From Heterohyrax brucei (taxonomy: Eukaryota; Chordata; Mammalia; Hyracoidea; Procaviidae): a DNA stretch of 64,000 nt. Positions within the stretch are counted from its first letter, which is position 1. Every line of letters begins with the position of its first letter. Position numbers and translations under genes: made by a program. The notes beneath the pieces were generated by a model. It ran no database searches. It saw only the letters and a list, made by a program, of their open reading frames with translations, and was not told the origin of the DNA. Positions 53,069-63,437 of this stretch are shown here, piece after piece. The stretch spans positions 11,998,001 to 12,062,000 of the forward strand of contig CM053154.1 of NCBI GenBank assembly GCA_028571685.1, written 5' to 3'.

Positions 53069-53636
53069 TAGGTTCACGAACTCATCTTAGAAAAAGTGCT
53101 ACATACCTCATTGCTGAATATCGCTACAGTTACCTTCAAAGTACTCCCCTGTGGAAGCTATGCACTTATGCCAGCACCTAGTCTGCCCTTCAAAGCAATT
53201 TTAGAACTCTTTTAGGATCCGACTTGACGGCACTTGGCTTGGCTTTTTCCTGGAATGGCCATCAGAGCTGTTGTCACATTAGCATTATGTCCTGAATGTC
53301 ATCAAAATGTCTTATTTTCAACATTTCCTTTCTCTTCAGGTAAAGAGAAAAGTTACTGGGGACCAGATCAGGTGAGTAGGGAGGGTGTTCTCATGCAGTT
53401 ATTTGTTTACTGGCTAAAACTCCCCTCACAGACAACTATACATTTAAGTTTGTGAAGTTGCCACCATGCCACTGTGCATGATGGCCACTCCAGAAAGACA
53501 GCAAAAATTGTTTTGAAGGGTGGACTAGGTGCTGCCATCAGTGCATAGCTTCCCAAGGGGAGTACTTTGAGGGTGACTGTAGTGATATTCATCAGTGACG
53601 AACGTAGCGCTTAAAACAATTGCATTCACTGACTTA
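53069..53636 (-). mobile_element. mariner-type DNA transposon with long inverted arms, internally deleted
   Basis: Left end TTAGGTTCACGAACTCATCT. On the minus strand near 53384-53351 the mariner hallmark PPYSPDLVPSNF is encoded (PPYSPDLAPSDF in the family). The right part (about 53453-53636) is an inverted, roughly 75 percent similar copy of the left arm. Shared text (left / right inverted) is ACTCCCCTGTGGAAGCTATG / ACTCCCCTTGGGAAGCTATG and GCAGCACCTAGTC. Only part of the transposase remains. Confidence 0.85.
53214..53244 (+). mobile_element. Short SINE-tail insertion in mariner
   Basis: AGGATCCGACTTGACGGCAC then TTGGCTTGG sits between GAACTCTTTT and CTTTTTCCTGGAATGG, which would otherwise be contiguous mariner text. 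CTTTT appears on both sides as a likely target duplication. Confidence 0.78.
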
Positions 53637-53639
53637 ACT

Positions 53640-54005
53640 GTCACACCTCATATAACAGGATGAAACATTGTCCAGTCCTGAGCCATCTTCACAATCACTG
53701 AGAAGTCTCAGCCCCTTACTGCAGCAACTATGTAAATCTATCTCACTGAGGTTTTTTCTTGTTTTTGTTGGCCCTCTCCTTGACCAACCAAGACGTCATC
53801 TTCTAGTGACATGTCCAAAGTAAGCTAGTCAATGTCTCACCATCCTCACTTTGAAGAAACAATCTGGCTATATTTCTTCTAAGCCTGATTTTTTTGTTCT
53901 TTTGGCAGCCCACAATATATTCAGTACTCTTTGCCAGCACCACAGTTTGAATGCTTCCATTCTTCTTCTGTCTTCTTTTTTCATCATCCAAGATTCACGT
54001 GGATG
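53640..54005 (-). mobile_element. RTE-type LINE, 3' end
   Basis: AACAGGATGAAACATTGTCC, TGACATGTCCAAAGTAAGCT, TCTCACCATCCTCACTTTGA, GTTCTTTTGGCAGCCCACAA and TCATCATCCAAGATTCACGT. Another copy of the same segment lies just left of the mariner, so these are two RTE copies, not one split by it. Confidence 0.88.
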
Positions 54006-54014
54006 TGAAGCAAG

Positions 54015-54245
54015 TGAAGAGTTCCCAGCTTTACAAGAGTCCAATAAACAAGTTCCCCAGTGGTTGGACCAATTTAGACTCTCATCAACAGCATAGATAC
54101 CCCGGAATAATCCCAATCCATTGTAGTAAGAGATGCTCAAAATTAAAAAATTATCCAGTCTCCTTCTGAAAAACATTTATGTGATTCCAGTTTTTAAAAT
54201 TATTTTTGCTATGGTGAGCATGCCTGCATGGGAAAATGAGCAAAT
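54015..54245 (-). mobile_element. Old L1 fragment
   Basis: CCCAGTGGTTGGACCAATTT then AGACTCTCATCAACAGCATA is the inverted distal L1 text (GTGGGAGTGTAAATTGGTCC-like). The remainder is AT-rich L1-like 3' sequence. Boundaries uncertain. Confidence 0.6.
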
Positions 54246-54309
54246 TTTTATAAGCTGAACGCAGGGCCAGCTCCTAGCACAGCAGTTCCTGCACCAGCAT
54301 GCATGTGCA

Positions 54310-54822
54310 TTAAACATGTTGACAGAGTTTGAAAGACCAATGGACCACCGCCACCACAGCCTCCACCAGACTGAGCCCAGCACAACTACATGGTGCCCAG
54401 CTACTGCCGCTGACTGCTGCAATAGAGATCGCAATAGAGTCCCACACAGCTAGTAGAAAATGTAGAAAATTCTAACTCACAAAAAAAAAAGACCAGACTT
54501 ACCGATCTGACAGAGAATGGAGAAACTCCTAGAGTATGGCCCTCAGACACCATTTTAGCTCAGTACTGAGGTCACTCCTAAGGTTCATCCTTCAGCCAAG
54601 AATAAACAGGCTCATAAAACAAAACAAGACTAAAGGTGCACACCAGCCTAGAGGCAAGGACAAAAAGGCAGAAAGCTGGTGAACGGGAACCCAAGGGAGA
54701 GAAGGAGAGAGTGTTGACATGTTCTAGGCCTGGCAACTGATGTTACAAAACAATGTGTGTATTAATTATCTAATGAGAAACTAATTTGCTCTGTAACCTT
54801 CATCTAAAGTAAATTAAAGAAA
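54310..54822 (+). mobile_element. Lineage L1, 3'UTR fragment
   Basis: ATGGTGCCCAGCTACTGCCG, AAAAGACCAGACTTACCGAT, AATAAACAGGCTCATAAAAC, AATGTGTGTATTAATTATCT and CTTCATCTAAAGTAAATTAA. A different 3' end type from 29965. Confidence 0.88.
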
Positions 54823-55597
54823 AAAGCTTGTTCACAGAAGCAGCCACACTATCCTCCTAAGAAGCTGCAAACATTTCCACTGCCACCAACAATACTGAAA
54901 GTGACTGTCATACTTGTCTCCTTTTTCCCATCCCAGCAACACCTAACTTCATTTTTTTCCAAGTTATGGGTGAACAATGGTGTGTCTTTGTTGCCCCAGT
55001 TTGTGTCCTTTAATTATGAGGTGAGGTTTCTCACTTTCATTTTTAACCTGTCACTGCAGTCAGCGACAACAGGCAGCAGCAGCTTAAATCCAGAGGTAGG
55101 TCGGGAAGCTGCCTTCTCACCCACCAGCAACCTCACCACTCAAGGCAAATGACAATTCTGGCTCAGATGCAGTCATTGGAGAGACAGACCCTCAAGCTTT
55201 GAACCTCTCAGAAGCATCTAGTGCATGTTGTAACTGAAGGTTAGATTCTTTGCAGCACGCCTGTTGGGAGCCGAGGTTCCACTGAGGCAGCATGACTGTC
55301 TCATGCCTGTCTGGTACCAGCTTTCAGGACCTCTCCTGAGAGAGACTTGTGGGTGGCATTGACTCCCCTGAGCACAGAAGTTTATTCATGAGACTCACCT
55401 GGGCTGCAGAGGAACCTCACAGCCTCGTTGGACAAAATTCTCGTGTGGCCGGATGCCACTTCTCTGTTTGAGCAATAAGTGTGGGTCCTGTTGCTAGCTG
55501 GTTTCATGAAATATTGAAGACTGCCTGAACCTGGACACTTGTCTCCAACTAAGGCTTTGTCTTTCCAAACCGTTTCTCACCTTACCACTTAAGTTGT
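54823..55597. other. Unassigned, with possible old L1 text at the left
   Basis: The first 100 bp (ACATTTCCACTGCCACCAAC) look like inverted old L1 sequence. The rest is unassigned. Confidence 0.35.
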
Positions 55598-56049
55598 TGT
55601 CTTAGGTAGTGCTGCCCTAACAAAATACCACAAGTGGATGGCTTTAAAAAGAGATGTTTATTTTGTCACAGTCCAGTAGGCTAAAAGTCCAAGTTCACGG
55701 TGTCAGCTCCCTAGGAAGGCTGTCTCTGCTGGCACTGGGCTGGAAGCTTCTGAGGTACAGGGACCTCAGAGTCCATTCCAAAGGACACTGTCAGCTCCCA
55801 GCACTGCTTCTTGGTGGTTTGAGGTCCCCAAACGTCTCTACTAGCTTCTTTTCTTTAGCTCTCAAGAGACCGCCTCAAGGCACAAGACAGTCTCACTCAC
55901 TGAGTCCTGCTCCACCACCGCCACTCATCCATCATTGTTAACATCACAGAGGCAGAATTTACAACATAGAGGAACATCACACAATACCAGGACTCACGGC
56001 CTAGCCAGACTGCCACACATTTGGGGGGAACACAATTCAATCCATGGCA
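55598..56049 (-). mobile_element. MaLR-type solo LTR
   Basis: Starts TGTCTTAGGTAGTGCTGCCC and ends GGGGAACACAATTCAATCCA then TGGCA. GACAGTCTCACTCACTGAGT in the middle. No clear 5-bp duplication (GTTGT versus GTCCT). Confidence 0.92.
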
Positions 56050-56084
56050 GTCCTCTTCCCAAAGTGTAGGAACAGTCCTGCCAC

Positions 56085-56570
56085 TTCCCATTTCAGAAAC
56101 CTATCCCAGCTCTGGGCATCTGCAGAATCAAGTCTGAACTCCTGAGCACGGGGTTCAAGGCCGTCCAGAGTCTGGCACTGCCTACTTTCTGCTGCTTCTC
56201 ACTAACTTTCCATCCATGTGTCCTGCATCCTAGCAGCCCCTACAACCTGCTGTTCTCTAAACACACCCTGCACTTTTCCTGTGGATGTGTAATTAATCTG
56301 CTCAGCCTCTTCCTTCTCACCCGTGTTTCTGCATTGTTTCCCTAACAAAGCCTTCTGTCTCCCTCCTGAGTGGGTCAGACGCCAATCACAGACTCTCAGG
56401 TGCCCCAGGCCTCTCCTCACTGGTTTCTACTTTGGGGTTTCATTGAGAGACGGTTTGATGATGAGTGCTTCTCAGTTCCTGTACGCAGGGCTCCATAGTG
56501 TAGGTACTGTCTTTCTTCCTCATTCCTAGTAACATTTGTCAAATGAATGAAAGAATGAATGAATGCCTTT
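56085..56570 (+). mobile_element. L2 relic
   Basis: GTTCAAGGCCGTCCAGAGTC, CACTAACTTTCCATCCATGT, CTGCTGTTCTCTAAACACAC and the end TTGTCAAATGAATGAAAGAA then TGAATGAATG are in L2 order over nearly 500 bp, the longest L2 piece here. Confidence 0.85.
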
Positions 56571-57123
56571 GGACATGCCCAAGTGCTCACTGGGTTGAAG
56601 TTCTATGTCAGGAACCAAAAGAGCAAGGAGAGTCCAGTTGTTAAAGGGATGTGTTAATGGTCACCCAGCTTATCATAAAACAATTTCAGTGGAACAACTC
56701 CTAGGGCTACACTGACAGTGAGGGGAAGAACTGACTGGCCGTGTGCCTAGCGGTACTGCTTGGGAATGCTCCCTAACCAACTTAGATGAATCTCTTCAGT
56801 GGAGTTTTTTGCACTGATTTGTCCGCTGGAACATCGGAGGATGGGTGCCAAGAATCATGGCTTCCATTTCAGCACAACCAGTGTCCTTTCTGAGGAAATT
56901 AGCCAGCAGGCTTGGCAGCTTCTCAAGGCACCTGGTTGAAGATCAAGAAGTGATGTCAGCAAAATAGAAAAGGGCTCTTTTTCCCCCATTCAGTATGCCA
57001 AACGGGCATGGAGCCATTCAACTAAAACCAAGCTCAAGTTAGCTCAGGCAGAAGGGGGAAAAAAAAAACAGGTGCAGCAGGAACGATGATGAGAAGGAGG
57101 CTGGGAGTGATTCTTACCATTTA
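56571..57123. other. Unassigned unique sequence
   Basis: No transposon recognised. A short A9 near 57060. Confidence 0.4.
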
Positions 57124-57283
57124 GGGAGTCCTAGTGGCGCAGTGGCTAAGAGCTCGGCTGCTAGCCAAAAGATCGGCACTTCAAATCAACCAGTTGCTCC
57201 TTGGAAACTCTACAGAGTAGTTCTACTCTGTCCTCTAGGGCCACTGTGAGTTGAAATCGACTCAACAGCAATGGCTCAAAGCT
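57124..57283 (+). mobile_element. AfroSINE-type SINE
   Basis: GGGAGTCCTAGTGGCGCAGT, CTTCAAATCAACCAGTTGCT, CTGTCCTCTAGGGCCACTGT, CGACTCAACAGCAATGGCTC. Confidence 0.96.
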
Positions 57284-57294
57284 CAAGTTTAAGG

Positions 57295-57475
57295 TCTACA
57301 CATCATGAGCAGTGCCAAACACCATCTGGGGATTCGTTCACTTAATTCTCACAAGCGCCTTTCAGAGGTCGACACTGTTATCATCTCCTGATGGATTCAA
57401 GAAAGAGTAGCTCAAAGAGGTAGTATGGCTCAGCCTAGGCCCAACAGCGAGGAAGTCATGTAGCCAAAAGCTTCC
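57295..57475 (-). mobile_element. MIR
   Basis: Inverted: TCACTTAATTCTCACAAGCG, CTGTTATCATCTCCTGATGG, GTAGCTCAAAGAGGTAGTAT. Diverged. Confidence 0.65.
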
Positions 57476-57639
57476 AATCTGGATCGGTATGACTCCAGTG
57501 GGGCGTGTGACTGTGGATTAGAAATCACTTCCCCAGTGTTCTATCTTTCCCTCTGTCTGGCCCAGTCAGCCTCCTCCTACAGCTGAACAAAGGAAATACA
57601 TCGACATCTGAATGCAAGTTTGTGGCCAGAAATTTGGAT

Positions 57640-57795
57640 AATCCTCAAAATAAGCCCTGTGAGCTCCAGTATTATTAGCCAGTTTTACAGATGAGGAAAC
57701 TGAGAGCTGAGTTTAACAATGTGTCTGCAGTCACAGGTTAAGTGCTCATCTTGGTACTTGAACCTAAGTCTCAGGCTTCAGAGCTCCAGTTTTCA
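57640..57795 (-). mobile_element. MIR
   Basis: Inverted: AGCCAGTTTTACAGATGAGG then AAACTGAGAGCTGAG, CAGTCACAGGTTAAGTGCTC, ACTTGAACCTAAGTCTCAGG. Confidence 0.88.
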
Positions 57796-58620
57796 ACCTT
57801 TTGCCATACAATGAGCCCTTCTTCTCCCTGTCCCCAGTAGCATGCTCACCCCTAGCAGAAGTTTCTGGGAAAATCTAAGGAATAGGGCATTGGAGAACTC
57901 AGACCTGGGTCAACCCAGGACCTGGTGCATATTTTTCTTTAAATGTAGTCTTGTTTCTTAGCACTGGAGACAGGTAGTGATGGCCACGACTACTCTCATC
58001 TCTTTCCAGAGATGCTGAAAACATTAAAAAGTTAAGTCAGAAGTCACTTGGCAAAAGAAAAACACTGTATTGAAAACATAGGTCTGATTTAAACTAATGT
58101 TGTATACTCTATTGATCTATTTGGGAGAACAAGGAACCCTAGCAGGACTCGCCCTCTGAATCTGCCACTTTCAGGGTGGGGTTGTCCTGTGAAACAACCT
58201 GGGAAACTCAGCTGAAATTGCTTGCTGCTGAAATGCTGAGACCCCAGCTCTAGAAGTTCTAGAAAGAGACCAGTTCACACTGTAGACTTGCTCTCAAGTC
58301 CCCAGACACTTCAAAGTCTGAGGAAGCTTTGGAAGTTAAATTATATCTGCTGAGAAGAAAAAGAGCAAAAATACCAATGAGAAATTCCATCAGTTTCCCT
58401 GACAAAAGATCTCTCCCATTATGAGTTCTATTATTCTTTCAGCATTTCTGATTAAAATATAACTGCTTTCACACTGATCCACATGAGACAGGGTTCTGAA
58501 AAGAAAATGTGTTCTTTTTTGCAAGGAAATAAAAACAGAAGACCTAGTTATGGGTTTGTTGTCTATAAATCAGGATAGAAGGCTGAAAATGTGGCTTGTG
58601 GGCAGGTCACATCAAAATAG
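57796..58620. other. Unassigned unique sequence
   Basis: No transposon recognised. Confidence 0.4.
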
Positions 58621-58808
58621 AAGGATCTCTGGGTGGCACAAGAGTTAAACACTGCTGCTAACCAAAGAGTCGGCAGTTTGAACCCACCCAGCAGCTCTGT
58701 AGGAGAAAGAGCTGACCCCTCTAAAGATGAAAGCCCTGTGGGGCTGTCCTCCTCTGCCACAGGAGGTGTCTGTCAGTCAAAGTTGACTTAATGGCACTTA
58801 ACAGCGAC
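58621..58808 (+). mobile_element. AfroSINE-type SINE, long variant
   Basis: GGATCTCTGGGTGGCACAAG, GTTTGAACCCACCCAGCAGC, extra middle GAAAGAGCTGACCCCTCTAA, tail TTGACTTAATGGCACTTAAC. Confidence 0.94.
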
Positions 58809-58914
58809 ATCAAAATGTAAAATCCTTACCCTTCTGACACAGCAACTGTCTGAGCACCATACCCCCAAAGCAGGCCCAGGGAGTCAACAAGGGAGGCACA
58901 GCTCAGGGCTATTT

Positions 58915-59000
58915 CTAAGAGAATGTAGACTCCATGAGGACAGGAACCTGGCCTAGAACAGAGCCCAGCATTTAATAAATGTGTACTAAATATTTACTGA
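58915..59000 (+). mobile_element. L2 relic
   Basis: GAATGTAGACTCCATGAGGA then CAGGAACCTGG, and TTTAATAAATGTGTACTAAA. Confidence 0.75.
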
Positions 59001-59590
59001 ATAACCAAACAACAAAAGGTGGAAACAACCCAAATATCAATCAATAGGGTCTGGTTAGATAAATCAAAGACACAATAAGATAATGCAGGTGGCCTGGTGG
59101 TGTAATGGGTTACGAGCTCAGTTGCTAACCAAAAAGCTGGCAGTTTAAATCTACAAGCTGCACCTTAAAAACCTTATAGGACAGTTCTGCTGTGTCCTGT
59201 AGCTTTGCTATTAGTCAAGATTGACTTGACAACAATCACTCTAAGATGATGGAATGAAGGTCAGTTGTAGGTGACGTAGCAACATGTAGGGTGCCCATGG
59301 TGGCCACAGTAACGCCTCACATTATCCCATTTTGCTGAAATGAGAAGAAAAGGCCCAGAAATCCATATGCGTGTGCACACAGGCGTGTGTGTTCACAGCA
59401 TGAATGAGAGTCTGGAAGAAAACCCATCGAACTGTCAGTAGTATGTGCATGTTAGACTAGGGGAGGAGGTCTGCAGAATGGAAGGCTCATGCTTTCTACT
59501 TTTCTGTTGGGTGTGAATTTTTAACAATCAACGTGTAGTAGTTTTGTAGTAAAACAAAGAAAACTACATCAATGATAAAATTAAAAACAT
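59001..59590 (+). mobile_element. Old L1M-like 3' region, split by a SINE
   Basis: GGTGGAAACAACCCAAATAT and GTCTGGTTAGATAAATCAAA are the L1 ORF2 end. After the SINE, GAGTCTGGAAGAAAACCCAT and CTTTCTACTTTTCTGTTGGG match the old L1 3'UTR. Confidence 0.75.
59089..59240 (+). mobile_element. AfroSINE-type SINE
   Basis: GTGGCCTGGTGGTGTAATGG, GTTTAAATCTACAAGCTGCA, TGTGTCCTGTAGCTTTGCTA, TTGACTTGACAACAATCAC. Confidence 0.94.
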
Positions 59591-60250
59591 CAGTTGCTTG
59601 TTGATTTGTAAATTGAGATCTTGTCATAGAGGTTCCCAAGTTCTCAACTCTGGCATGGTGACATTCATTGGTGATGTTCATCTCTCTGGGCTTCCTGGTG
59701 TTGCAGGTTTGAATGCAGCTGGGCTTGGCTGCTGGTCACAGAACAGAAGTGACAAGTGGCAAGGACAGTGGAGGTTTATAAAACACAGAGCTGAGCCCTG
59801 AGCTAGTGGCTTTCCACAAAGTGTCAGAAATCTAATCATCTACCTGACATAATTGGGAAAACCATTTAGGTTACCTGTCATGGGAGCTTTATGATGGCAC
59901 TCTGGGGTAAGCAGCACTAAGAACAATTCCATACCAAACACATTATATCCTTCAGGATGAGACTTACAATAATGAGCTTAAGCTCTTATTTACCTGGGAG
60001 GGCTTAGACAACAAATTCAGCCCAGGTCTCAGAAAGATATCAGAGACAGGCACTGGGGTCTCCACAGACCACCCCTCATCTCTTGCTTTTTCCTGTCTCT
60101 TCTTTTTTCATCTCCTCCATCTTCCTCCCCTCTCCCCGACCCCAAGCTCCCCGGAAGTTAACACTACATTGTTTTTTTCTCTTACTCTATTTCTTGGGGT
60201 TCTTCTCCCCATTTCATGCTTGGCTCTGGAAGAAAATACAAGCTCCTGAC
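59591..60250. other. Unassigned unique sequence
   Basis: Pyrimidine-rich part near 60085-60150. No transposon recognised. Confidence 0.4.
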
Positions 60251-60578
60251 TTCACATGGCTGCAGTGGTAGACGTCTTACTTTCCATGCAGGACCCAGGT
60301 TTGAGTCCCAGCCAAGGCACCTCAAGCACAGCTCCCACCCATCCATCAGTGGAGACTTGAGGGTTGCCATGACACTGAAGAGGTTTTAGCAGAACTTCTA
60401 GACTAAGATGGACTAGGAAGAACGGCCTATCGAGGTCCTTCTGAAAATCAGCCACTGGAAACGTTTGCATCCTAATCATGTCATCTGAACTGACCATGGT
60501 GGTGGCACAGGACCAGGCAGTGTTTCATTTCATTGTACAGGTGGTCACCACCAGGAGACAGCTGACTGACAACAATAA
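60251..60578 (+). mobile_element. SINE with tRNA-Gly-like head and RTE body
   Basis: The head TGCAGTGGTAGACGTCTTAC...GGTTTGAGTCCCAGC has tRNA A-box and B-box spacing and resembles tRNA-Gly. It is joined to RTE 5'-region text (CACCCATCCATCAGTGGAGA, TTTTAGCAGAACTTCTAGAC, GAAAATCAGCCACTGGAAAC) and an RTE-like tail (CTGACTGACAACAATAATC). This is a separate SINE family from the AfroSINE-type copies. Confidence 0.8.
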
Positions 60579-60912
60579 TCTCATAGCTTTATATGATAAG
60601 CACTGTGGGTCCCATTTTTGTTTATATGAAGAGGCTGATTGCCAGTTATGAGGAATAGATAAGGATTTATAAAAGCATGCTTTGGGAGGAATTACAAAGC
60701 CATGAAGAAATGGTTCCAACCTAGCTTCTCAAGGGAAAGGCAAGCAGCTTGTCAAAGACCTCATTCCTAAAGGCTCTTGGGGTCAAGTGGATTGGCACAC
60801 GTGGGAAGCTCCAAAGTTTTTCACACACATTTTAGAACAGTTTTGCATCTGATGACTGACATCACTAAAAGATTTTTCTAGACTTACCAAAATGGATAGC
60901 TAGAGCAATGCT

Positions 60913-61064
60913 GGAGCCCTGATGAAACAGTGGTTAAGAGTTCAGCTGCTAACCAAACGATCAGCAGCATGAATCCACCAAGCCACTCCTTGGAAACCGT
61001 ACTCTGTTGTATAGGATTGCTTTGAGTTGGAACCAACAGGACAGTACCTAACAACTACAAAACA
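60913..61064 (+). mobile_element. AfroSINE-type SINE, internal deletion
   Basis: GGAGCCCTGATGAAACAGTG, ATGAATCCACCAAGCCACTC, then TTGGAAACCGTACTCTGTTG (the ATGGGGCAGTTC block is missing), tail CAGGACAGTACCTAACAACT. Confidence 0.94.
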
Positions 61065-61436
61065 ATACTTACAGCCCAAATAATCACAAGCCACTAACAT
61101 AAGGACCTGAAAAAGAACAGAAAATAATTGGAAGCCATGAGGAAAAAAATGTACATTTTTTTATGCCTAAAGTTAGGTTTAAGTGTTTCAGAAAAGAGTC
61201 CAGAAGATATTCTAATTAAATGTTAACTGTAGAGTCCATTAGTGGCATATTAGAGATATAGATCATTGGCTTCTCCTTAGAGATGCGTAATTCAGTCTTT
61301 AATGTTCAGCGATTACAGAGAAAAGAAGAGAATAAGATTCTTCTACTCTGTCATTACATAAAGTTAAAACATTAAAGATATTAACACACAGGCAAGATGT
61401 AGTTAAATGGAAAATGCTAGTGATGGCAGAAGGAAA
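61065..61436. other. Unassigned AT-rich sequence
   Basis: No transposon recognised. Confidence 0.35.
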
Positions 61437-61636
61437 CACAGCGGTTGCTGTGGAGTCAGTTCCAACTCACGGCAACTCCTCGTATACAAGAGCTGAGCCA
61501 TGTTCTGCAGGGTTTTCAGAGACTGATATCTCAGAAGTAGATAGCCAGGTCTTTCTTCTGAGATGCCTCTAGGTGGACTTGAACCCCAAACCTTTGGATG
61601 AGCAGTTGAGAATGTGAACTGTTGACACTACCTAGG
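61437..61636 (-). mobile_element. AfroSINE-type SINE, long-middle variant
   Basis: GGTTGCTGTGGAGTCAGTTC, TGCAGGGTTTTCAGAGACTG, CAGAAGTAGATAGCCAGGTC and TAGGTGGACTTGAACCCCAA. Confidence 0.92.
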
Positions 61637-61644
61637 TAGAAAAG

Positions 61645-61800
61645 CAAACTCCATTGCCAATGAGTTGATTCCAACTCATAGCATCCCTATAGGACAGAGT
61701 AGAACCGACATGTAGAGTTTCTAAGGAGTGGCTGGTAGATTCAAATTGCCAGCCTTTTGGTAAGCAGTCAAACTCTTAACCACTGTGCCAAGAGGGCTCC
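61645..61800 (-). mobile_element. AfroSINE-type SINE
   Basis: TTGCCAATGAGTTGATTCCA, GTTTCTAAGGAGTGGCTGGT, AACCACTGTGCCAAGAGGGC. Adjacent to the previous SINE, same orientation. Confidence 0.95.
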
Positions 61801-62504
61801 TCCTAGAGAGAAGGGGAATCTAATATGTAAGCAGTCCAGGATGGCCTCTGGAATCCCAGTTGGAGCAGATGCCCAGGCCCTTCCTGCCCACATTCCCTGT
61901 AGGCATCTGCTCCCATGTCCAGAATGAGAACAGAGCTGGCCAGGGCAGGGTTGCAGAAGGCTACATCCTTGAACCACCACTGGGGGAAGAGAACGCAAGA
62001 TGAGGTGGGACCAGATCAGAGACCATGATTCTCCCACCAGATGATTTCTGTAGAGCAGATTTGAGGACCAGGAGCACTTAGGACTTAACAAGATCCCAGC
62101 TGGGTTCAGGGTCACCACAGGCTTCCTAGGATCTTCTTCCCAAACTGCCACATGTAAGTGGAGTCTGTCAGAGTCACAAGTGATAGCCCAGCTCTCTCTA
62201 AAGGGAGAGAATAAAGGGAAACATGAAAGGAAATTCTTAAAAGGACATGGGGGTATCTCATAGAGAAGAAAGAAAGGAGCTGTAGAGCTAAGGATCCTGA
62301 GGTCTTTCTCTCTAAATTTCTAAAGTTATTTCAGTTTGCTCACCGTGTCCTTCTTCTGTTTCCCTTTTTTTCAAGGGAAGGAATCTAATCGGTCCAGCTT
62401 GAGTCCAGAGTCTCTTCTCGGCTTGATCAGCCACAGACCCAAACTATAGAATTCAAGCTGCTAGAGAGGAGTTCATAAAAGGAGGGGAGGACAGACACAT
62501 CCTT
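61801..62504. other. Unassigned unique sequence
   Basis: No transposon recognised. A 127-codon minus frame here overlaps the SINE and has no motif. Confidence 0.4.
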
Positions 62505-63055
62505 CCCAAAGGTGTTGGATCAACTCTAACTCATGGCAACCCCATGTACAGTGAACCTGCAAAACTCAGAACTTGCGTAAGGAGGAGACCCATCAGAGAA
62601 GTAAACCTCCAATATTTTCCACTAAAATGAGTGAGAGAAAGGTGGTCAGACCGCACCCTGTCAAAGGTGGAAAACATGTGAGACTTGGAAAAATAAAGCA
62701 GTCCCATTGACTCACAGGTTTCACTGTAAAAAGGAACAAAGTGTTGCTGGGTCCTGCACCGTCTTCACAGTCGCTGGCATGTTCAAGTCTATTCTCGTGG
62801 CCACTGTATAGTTTGAGTGCCTTCCAGCAATAGAGAGCTTTCCTTCCAGTGCTATACTGGACAACATTCTCTTGTGATCTACGGAGGTTTCATTAGCTAA
62901 TTTTGGGAAGTAGATCATCAGATCTGTCTTCCTAGTCTGTTGCAGCCTGTCAGCTCCACTGAAGCCTGTCCACTATGGGTAACCCTGCTGGTATTTGACT
63001 GGTTGCATAACAACATACAAGCCACCAAAGTACAACAAACTGACAGATAGGTGGT
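62505..63055 (-). mobile_element. RTE-derived non-autonomous element, split by TIR element
   Basis: The left part GGTGTTGGATCAACTCTAAC to CCCATGTA is the inverted tail. After the 178-bp TIR insertion it continues AAAAAGGAACAAAGTGTTGC, TTTTGGGAAGTAGATCATCA, AGCCTGTCCACTATGGGTAA and CAACAAACTGACAGATAG. Confidence 0.85.
62549..62726. mobile_element. Small TIR DNA transposon (MITE), copy B, with TA target duplication
   Basis: Begins CAGTGAACCTGCAAAACTCA and ends ACTCACAGGTTTCACTG. The ends are inverted copies (CAGTGAA-CCTG). TA flanks both ends (62547-62548, 62727-62728), and the host RTE-derived text is contiguous across it. 178 bp, non-coding. It shares its core with copy A. Confidence 0.88.
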
Positions 63056-63267
63056 GACCAAAGGTGTCTACTAGGTCCTGATTTGTAGCATCTAATTAAT
63101 AGCCCAGCATCATGGAGCCAGGAGACCTGGGTGCTGATCTTATGATTCTTGGTGGTTCTGAACATGTCTTGTCCCCTGGCAAGGCCCCAGCCTGTTCATC
63201 TCTGGGACAAGAGGGCTGGACTCATTGTGTGCCAAGGGTCACAGACCTCACAAATTGTCTCCTTTGC

Positions 63268-63284
63268 AATAATAATAATAATTT
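63268..63284. repeat. (AAT)n microsatellite
   Basis: AATAATAATAATAATTT, about five units. Confidence 0.9.
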
Positions 63285-63289
63285 ATATA

Positions 63290-63437
63290 TTGCTAAGCTT
63301 GTCTACTAAGCCAAAGGTCAGCAATTTGAACCCATCTGCCACTCCTTGGAAACACTGTGAGGTGGTTCTACTCTGTCTTATAGGGTCACTGTGAGTCAAA
63401 ATCAACTCAAGGGCAAGAAGATTGGTTTGGGGTTTAA
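63290..63437 (+). mobile_element. AfroSINE-type SINE, 5'-truncated
   Basis: Head shortened: TAAGCTTGTCTACTAAGCCA, AATTTGAACCCATCTGCCAC, TCTGTCTTATAGGGTCACTG, CAACTCAAGGGCAAGAAGAT. Confidence 0.93.

Noticed and set aside
60251-60325. A functional tRNA-Gly gene
   Set aside because: The acceptor stem and anticodon region are degraded, and the sequence continues directly into RTE-derived SINE text.
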